DNA of 24,468 bases. Source: a virus. Below the pieces are notes generated by a model that was given only the letters and a program-made list of their open reading frames with translations, searched no databases and was not told the origin of the DNA. Shown here in pieces: positions 21,466-24,468 of this stretch (position 1 is its first letter; the number at the start of each line of letters is the position of its first letter). Location: positions 1 through 24,468 of the IMG/VR virus record IMGVR_UViG_3300020478_000063; one strand, given 5' to 3'. The position numbers were made by a program, and so were the translations under genes.

Positions 21466-21494
21466 TTGACTTATAAACCAAATTCTGCTATATT
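21466..21494 (+). promoter_or_regulatory. sigma70-type promoter at the start codon
   Basis: TTGACT at 21466-21471, a 17-nt spacer and TATATT at 21489-21494, followed by ATAGTATG. The expected start (about 21500) coincides with the ATG at 21500, so this promoter also predicts a leaderless mRNA. Confidence 0.7.
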
Positions 21495-21499
21495 ATAGT

Positions 21500-22159
21500 A
21501 TGAAAAAAATATTTAAAAGTAATAAATTAAAATACTTTATATGGATACTGATAGCAATATCATCATGTATTATATCTTTCGGTTTTGGAACTTTTAAACC
21601 AAACTATTATATTATAGATAAAATAACTGAACGTGTTGAGATAGAACAATCTAAAATAGCAGTTAAATTAGGGCTACATGAACCAGAATTTGTTTATACC
21701 GATAAAAAGAGCTTTGTTGAGGCTGTAAGGAAATGTGTTAATTACATTAATTTTACAACACCTCATAGCCTACGAGTCCCATCTTTAATAATAGAAGCTC
21801 AAGCAGGATTAGAATCAGGCTGGGGAACAAGTAGATTTGCAATAGAAGGAAATGCACTATTTGGCGTTAGAACTTGGGATCCTAAAGTTCCACAAATAAA
21901 ACCTAAAGATATTCCAAATGCCGACTTTGGTGTCAAAGTCTATAAAACAAAATGTTTATCAATTCAAGATTATGTTGACTTGTTAAATAGTCATCCAGCA
22001 TACGAAGATTTTAGAAATTTAAGAATGGATATGGTTGACGCAGGAATTTACGATTATAATAAATTAATTGATACACTAGATCTATTTTCAACAAATCCTG
22101 ATTATACTAAATTGTTAAAAGCAACTGTAGAAAAATTAAAGGTTATAACTGCAAACTAA
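21500..22159 (+). CDS. Bax-like glucosaminidase, probable endolysin
   Basis: A 219-residue protein: basic N-terminus and one transmembrane segment (residues 11-30), a linker, then a glucosaminidase (Bax/FlgJ-like) domain from about 90. The block AQAGLESGWGTSRFAIEGN carries catalytic E105 and matches E. coli Bax closely; LFGVRTW follows. It should cleave peptidoglycan on the periplasmic side while tethered to the membrane, as a signal-anchor endolysin or a cell-wall-opening enzyme. No other Met gives a plausible start. The absence of a ribosome-binding site, plus the promoter placement, implies leaderless translation. Followed by two membrane/secretory-type small genes. Confidence 0.8.
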   Translation: MKKIFKSNKLKYFIWILIAISSCIISFGFGTFKPNYYIIDKITERVEIEQSKIAVKLGLHEPEFVYTDKKSFVEAVRKCVNYINFTTPHSLRVPSLIIEAQAGLESGWGTSRFAIEGNALFGVRTWDPKVPQIKPKDIPNADFGVKVYKTKCLSIQDYVDLLNSHPAYEDFRNLRMDMVDAGIYDYNKLIDTLDLFSTNPDYTKLLKATVEKLKVITAN

Positions 22160-22162
22160 ATA
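22155..22162 (+). promoter_or_regulatory. T4-like late promoter overlapping a stop codon
   Basis: ACTAAATA, using the TAA stop of the glucosaminidase gene (22157-22159), 6 nt before ATG 22169. No Shine-Dalgarno site between. Confidence 0.5.
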
Positions 22163-22168
22163 TAATAA

Positions 22169-22435
22169 ATGAAAAATATATTAAAATGGCATAAAGGACG
22201 AATAGACTGGTTTAAAAGAAAAACTGGTATTTCGGATTATGGATTATTATGGTACACATTTTTTAAAGGTGTACTAATAGGTATAATAATTATGCTATTA
22301 TCAGGTTGTACTGGAACACAAACAAAACCTACATTAGGCGGAGTTGGAAAAGCACTTAATTGTATGTTTCAACCAGATGATGAATGGTGTATTAAAGAAC
22401 GAGAAAGACAAAAAGGTGAAGACGAATGGAAATAA
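22169..22435 (+). CDS. membrane protein or lipoprotein, 88 residues
   Basis: An 88-residue protein with a basic N-terminal 25 residues, one hydrophobic helix (about 28-45, KGVLIGIIIMLL) and LLSGC, a lipobox-like ending at Cys47. The N-region is long for a lipoprotein signal, so it may instead be a single-pass anchor. The tail is hydrophilic (DDEWCIKERERQKGEDEW). Position behind a peptidoglycan hydrolase suggests a lysis function such as a spanin or holin, but no hallmark is present. It overlaps the next gene by 10 nt. Confidence 0.6.
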   Translation: MKNILKWHKGRIDWFKRKTGISDYGLLWYTFFKGVLIGIIIMLLSGCTGTQTKPTLGGVGKALNCMFQPDDEWCIKERERQKGEDEWK

Positions 22436-22629
22436 AACGTTCATATGGTATGGGGAAATCATTAGCTAATATCATGAGACTATCAGGAACTTTATCCACA
22501 GAAGATCATGCAATTGTTGAACCTGTAGCAAAAACCGGCCTTAAACAGAGTAGATTAAAACAAAAAACTCTTATACCACCGTTTTGCGACCCTAATGGCA
22601 AGGGTAAAAAAGTCAATATTACTATCTAA
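22426..22629 (+). CDS. hypothetical 67-residue protein
   Basis: A basic, soluble protein (RSYGMGKSLANIMRLSG; TGLKQSRLKQKTLIPPF). No signal or membrane segment. It starts in the 3' end of the preceding gene, so is probably coupled to it. No family recognised. Confidence 0.5.
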   Translation: MEIKRSYGMGKSLANIMRLSGTLSTEDHAIVEPVAKTGLKQSRLKQKTLIPPFCDPNGKGKKVNITI

Positions 22630-22641
22630 TATTAAAAAACA

Positions 22642-22649
22642 ACTAAATA
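22642..22649 (+). promoter_or_regulatory. T4-like late promoter
   Basis: ACTAAATA, about 35 nt upstream of ATG 22684. Unlike the leaderless cases, the transcript would have a normal leader with GAGGAG as ribosome-binding site. Confidence 0.5.
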
Positions 22650-22683
22650 TATACTAGACTACCATTTCGAGGAGACCCATCTA

Positions 22684-22983
22684 ATGTTTAAATGGCTTAA
22701 AGAAGTCTTTTTTGGAGAAATTCAAAAACCAAAGATTATAGAGGAAAAACGTGACCCATCAGCTTCTATTGATAATCACGTAACTCATTGGTCTAAGAAA
22801 ACAATGACACCTCAAAAACCTTTTGGAAAGAAAGTTTCAAAAAAAGCAAAATCACATACTAAAGCCCAACTTTCTAAAATGACTAAAAAAGATTTAGAAG
22901 CTTTAGGAAGAAAGCACGGTATTGAATTGGACCGTAGACTTGTTAAATCGAAGTTAGTCGATCAACTACACAAAGCATTGTAA
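22684..22983 (+). CDS. SAP/HeH-like domain protein
   Basis: A 99-residue basic protein. The C-terminal 42 residues (AQLSKMTKKDLEALGRKHGI followed by DRRLVKSKLVDQL) fit the two-helix SAP/HeH (Rho-N-like) DNA-binding domain found in phage proteins. The N-terminal half is a hydrophobic helix (MFKWLKEVFFGEIQ) and a lysine-rich linker. It may bind DNA or membranes during packaging or assembly; not proven. Start supported by GAGGAG 9-14 nt before ATG. Confidence 0.65.
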   Translation: MFKWLKEVFFGEIQKPKIIEEKRDPSASIDNHVTHWSKKTMTPQKPFGKKVSKKAKSHTKAQLSKMTKKDLEALGRKHGIELDRRLVKSKLVDQLHKAL

Positions 22984-22994
22984 GGAGTATTATT

Positions 22995-23159
22995 ATGTTT
23001 GAATGGATCAAAGAACGTTTTGAAGAACGCACATCATGGAATGGTATTATCATTGGTGGTGCGGCGTTATTAGTTATTCTCGGCATTGTACCGTTTAATA
23101 GTGTTATACTATGGGGTGCTCTTGCATGGGGCGTTTATAATATTTGGAAATCAGAATAA
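22995..23159 (+). CDS. small membrane protein, 54 residues
   Basis: A 54-residue open frame with AAGGAG 8 nt before ATG 22995. A charged N-terminus (MFEWIKERFEERTSWN) precedes two hydrophobic helices (GIIIGGAALLVILGIVPF and VILWGALAWGVYNIW). Typical of a short bitopic or hairpin membrane protein. It shares the WIKE/WLKE N-terminal motif with the preceding gene product, which may indicate a common ancestor or a shared targeting helix. Possible holin-like role is speculative. Confidence 0.65.
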   Translation: MFEWIKERFEERTSWNGIIIGGAALLVILGIVPFNSVILWGALAWGVYNIWKSE

Positions 23160-23186
23160 TTTTCAATTACAATTTAGATTAGTGTG

Positions 23187-23216
23187 GATCGACATCATAG
23201 TTTAGTGATGTCGATC
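23187..23216. other. hairpin at a convergent junction
   Basis: A perfect 11-bp stem, GATCGACATCA (23187-23197) and TGATGTCGATC (23206-23216), loop TAGTTTAG. The minus-strand gene's TGA stop sits in the left arm. Neither side has a T run, so termination is uncertain; it may stabilise both 3' ends. Confidence 0.6.
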
Positions 23217-23482
23217 ATACTATCTACTCTTAAGTTCAATCTTTTACGTTGTTCGACCCCTCGTTTTTGAGCAAATCTTTTAGGATCACATTTAGGGCAA
23301 ACGTGCGAATAATCGTCGCATAGCCTTTTAGGGTCTATACGGCCTTTATCTCTAGTGAATTCTTCACTACAATTATCACATTTAAATATTACTAAGGTCT
23401 TTTTACGTTTATAAGGATGGTGTTCGCCCTTTATACCTTTACGCATAAAGTATTGAATCGTTTGTTCTGTTCTTATAAACAT
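23195..23482 (-). CDS. zinc-ribbon protein, minus-strand late gene
   Basis: A 95-residue basic protein with two CxxC pairs: CDNC (about 35-38) and CPKC (62-65), consistent with a zinc ribbon. RFAQKRGVEQRKR after the second pair is strongly basic, so nucleic-acid binding is likely. HNH-type endonucleases sometimes have such modules, but the catalytic His motif is missing, so I do not call a nuclease. The family appears conserved in marine T4-like phages. TATAAATA on the minus strand ends exactly 5 nt before ATG 23482. Confidence 0.7.
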   Translation of the reverse strand: MFIRTEQTIQYFMRKGIKGEHHPYKRKKTLVIFKCDNCSEEFTRDKGRIDPKRLCDDYSHVCPKCDPKRFAQKRGVEQRKRLNLRVDSMIDITKL

Positions 23483-23487
23483 AAAAG

Positions 23488-23495
23488 TATTTATA
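23488..23495 (-). promoter_or_regulatory. T4 late promoter, exact consensus (minus strand)
   Basis: TATAAATA on the minus strand, identical to the T4 late consensus, then 5 nt (ctttt) and ATG 23482. No Shine-Dalgarno site can fit, so the mRNA is predicted leaderless. Confidence 0.75.
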
Positions 23496-23522
23496 GAATT
23501 ACATTAGGATCCTAGACTTATT

Positions 23523-23530
23523 GATAAATA
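23523..23530 (+). promoter_or_regulatory. T4-like late promoter
   Basis: GATAAATA, about 20 nt upstream of ATG 23551. Leader carries AAGGA as ribosome-binding site. Should drive the Fe-S protein gene and the structural gene after it. Confidence 0.6.
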
Positions 23531-23550
23531 TATAGGACAAAGGAAAAATT

Positions 23551-23874
23551 ATGGCAATAGTAACATTGACAGATTCAGCAAAAACCCAGCTAAATTATAT
23601 GTTAGCTACGAATAAGAAGCCGATTGTACGTCTATCAATGAAAGGCGGAGGTTGTGCTGGAATGCAATATGATTGGAGTTTATCCGATAGTGTGGAAGAA
23701 AAAGACGAAGTTATTAATTTAGATAATGGAAAATTTGTTATAGATTCTTTAAGTCAAATGTACTTAATAGGATCAACTATAAATTATAAAGAAGAATTAC
23801 AAGGATCATTTTTTGATATTCAAAACCCGGCAACTACATCAAGTTGTGGTTGCGGTGAATCCGTAGGATTTTAG
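23551..23874 (+). CDS. A-type Fe-S carrier (HesB/IscA-like)
   Basis: A 107-residue protein of the HesB/IscA/ErpA family. The three ligands are present: C35 in GGGCAGMQY and C99, C101 in SSCGCG, at the standard distance. Family length is usual. Such proteins accept or carry [2Fe-2S] or [4Fe-4S] clusters for transfer to target enzymes. Marine phages often carry one next to structural genes. Whether it serves host cofactor assembly or a phage protein is unknown. It ends 2 nt before the next gene and shares its late promoter. Confidence 0.9.
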   Translation: MAIVTLTDSAKTQLNYMLATNKKPIVRLSMKGGGCAGMQYDWSLSDSVEEKDEVINLDNGKFVIDSLSQMYLIGSTINYKEELQGSFFDIQNPATTSSCGCGESVGF

Positions 23875-23876
23875 TA

Positions 23877-24468
23877 ATGGCTAAACAAAATGTTAATATA
23901 GGTGTAGAAGGTAACGACGGTACTGGTGATAGTATACGTGAGGCGTTTCGTAAAGCTAATGAGAACTTTACAGAGCTTTATGCTGTCTTTGGACAAGGCG
24001 GGCAAATATCTTTTAGATCATTAAGTGATGTTCCAGATCAATTAGGAGCATATAAAGTACCACAATCAAATGCCGCCGGCGACCAAATACTAATGAAAAG
24101 TATTGTTGGTGGTTTAGGTATTACTATTGATTCATTAAATGACGAACAAATTAAAATTAGTAATACTGGAACTATTATTAGTACAGACATTACTCCTGCA
24201 TTAGGCGGACCATTAAATGCGGCTAACCAAGCTATTGCTAATCCAAATATTTCTTCCGCGGCTGTAACTGCTCTAAACGTAGCACATGGTACAACATTTA
24301 CATTAGACGATTTAGTTATTACACGTGGCTATGCTGACAGTAGATATTTACGTTCAGCAGGCGGACCAGGAAGTGCTGGCCAAGTTAGAGTACGTAATGA
24401 ACCACCAAATGCTAATTCTTATACATTTACTATTGAGTCATTTTCGAATGGTGATATTATTGCAACTA
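23877..24468 (+). CDS. phage structural (tail fibre-like) protein, partial
   Basis: An open frame of 197 codons that runs off the window. The N-terminal VEGNDGTGDSIREAFRKANE and LYAVFGQGGQISF are a signature shared by marine T4-like virion fibre/baseplate proteins; DLVITRGYADSRYL is also typical of fibre domains. Gly-, Asn- and Thr-rich beta sequence follows. It is probably a tail fibre or baseplate-attached protein. It is made from the late promoter at 23523 after the Fe-S protein. Confidence 0.8.
   Translation, partial: MAKQNVNIGVEGNDGTGDSIREAFRKANENFTELYAVFGQGGQISFRSLSDVPDQLGAYKVPQSNAAGDQILMKSIVGGLGITIDSLNDEQIKISNTGTIISTDITPALGGPLNAANQAIANPNISSAAVTALNVAHGTTFTLDDLVITRGYADSRYLRSAGGPGSAGQVRVRNEPPNANSYTFTIESFSNGDIIAT

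Noticed and set aside
22030-22065. TTGACG with a TATAAT box inside the glucosaminidase gene
   Set aside because: The spacer is about 14 nt, too short for a working promoter, and it lies mid-gene.
23187-23216. Hairpin as a bidirectional rho-independent terminator
   Set aside because: The stem is perfect but neither flank has a T run, so I list it only as a hairpin.
1-24468. CRISPR arrays, insertion sequences, integrase or attachment sites
   Set aside because: No regularly spaced direct repeats, transposase- or integrase-like protein, or flanking terminal repeats were seen.

Overview
The window looks like part of the genome of a lytic, T4-like (contractile-tailed) marine bacteriophage with low GC. 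The evidence is a dense, mostly plus-strand array of short overlapping genes, T4-type late promoters (TAAATA core), a T4-type ATP-dependent DNA ligase, dCMP deaminase, long tail-fibre proteins and two tRNA genes. There is also a set of genes typical of marine myoviruses: ribosomal protein bS21, ClpP-like protease, many 2-oxoglutarate/Fe(II) oxygenases, a QueD-like protein and an A-type Fe-S protein. The bS21 gene and AT richness fit a phage of SAR11 or a similar small-genome ocean bacterium. The host is an inference; no integrase or other sign of temperate life is visible.

Layout. 1-2.6 kb: a small gene, a minus-strand late gene, a putative zinc metallopeptidase, a ClpP-like protease and an unknown 241-residue protein. 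2.6-6.2 kb: a tight operon with bS21, a GNAT-like protein, small membrane and hypothetical proteins, a 2OG oxygenase, an Sm-like/WYL_2 protein, dCMP deaminase, and tRNA-Thr(TGT) overlapping the end of a gene. 6.0-8.2 kb: five genes joined by 1-4 nt stop/start overlaps, ending in two 2OG oxygenases. 8.2-11.0 kb: a winged-helix-like protein with palindromes in its leader and a strong terminator, a 52-residue lipoprotein, a SET-domain methyltransferase, tRNA-Arg(GCG), a second lipoprotein and DNA ligase. 11.0-14.3 kb: a 434-residue unknown, a fibre-like structural protein, a two-helix membrane protein and an exported protein with an EF-hand-like loop. 14.3-17.8 kb: a 1172-residue minus-strand tail fibre/adhesin. 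17.8-21.5 kb: a cassette starting back to back with the fibre: sugar-transferase-like protein, two tandem 2OG oxygenases, QueD-like protein, cupin/2OG-like protein, glycosyltransferase. 21.5-24.5 kb: a Bax-like glucosaminidase, small membrane/lipoprotein genes, a SAP-like domain protein, a minus-strand zinc protein, an A-type Fe-S protein and the start of another structural protein that runs off the window.

Regulation can be read from the sequence. One promoter class has TTGAC(A/T), a 17-nt (once 16-nt) spacer and a TATAAT-like box often followed by ATAGTA. It serves the metallopeptidase, the 241-residue unknown, the bS21 operon, the winged-helix gene, ligase, the 434-residue unknown, the QueD-like gene and the glucosaminidase. 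A second, T4-late class has a TAAATA core and serves the structural, minus-strand and several accessory genes. In seven cases the late core lies exactly 5 or 6 nt from an ATG with no Shine-Dalgarno sequence, which predicts leaderless or near-leaderless late mRNAs. This is the most unusual genome-wide signal here. The second is the clustering of six proteins with an intact 2OG/Fe(II) motif, three of them beside the tail fibre with two sugar-transferase-like genes, which suggests a modification pathway.
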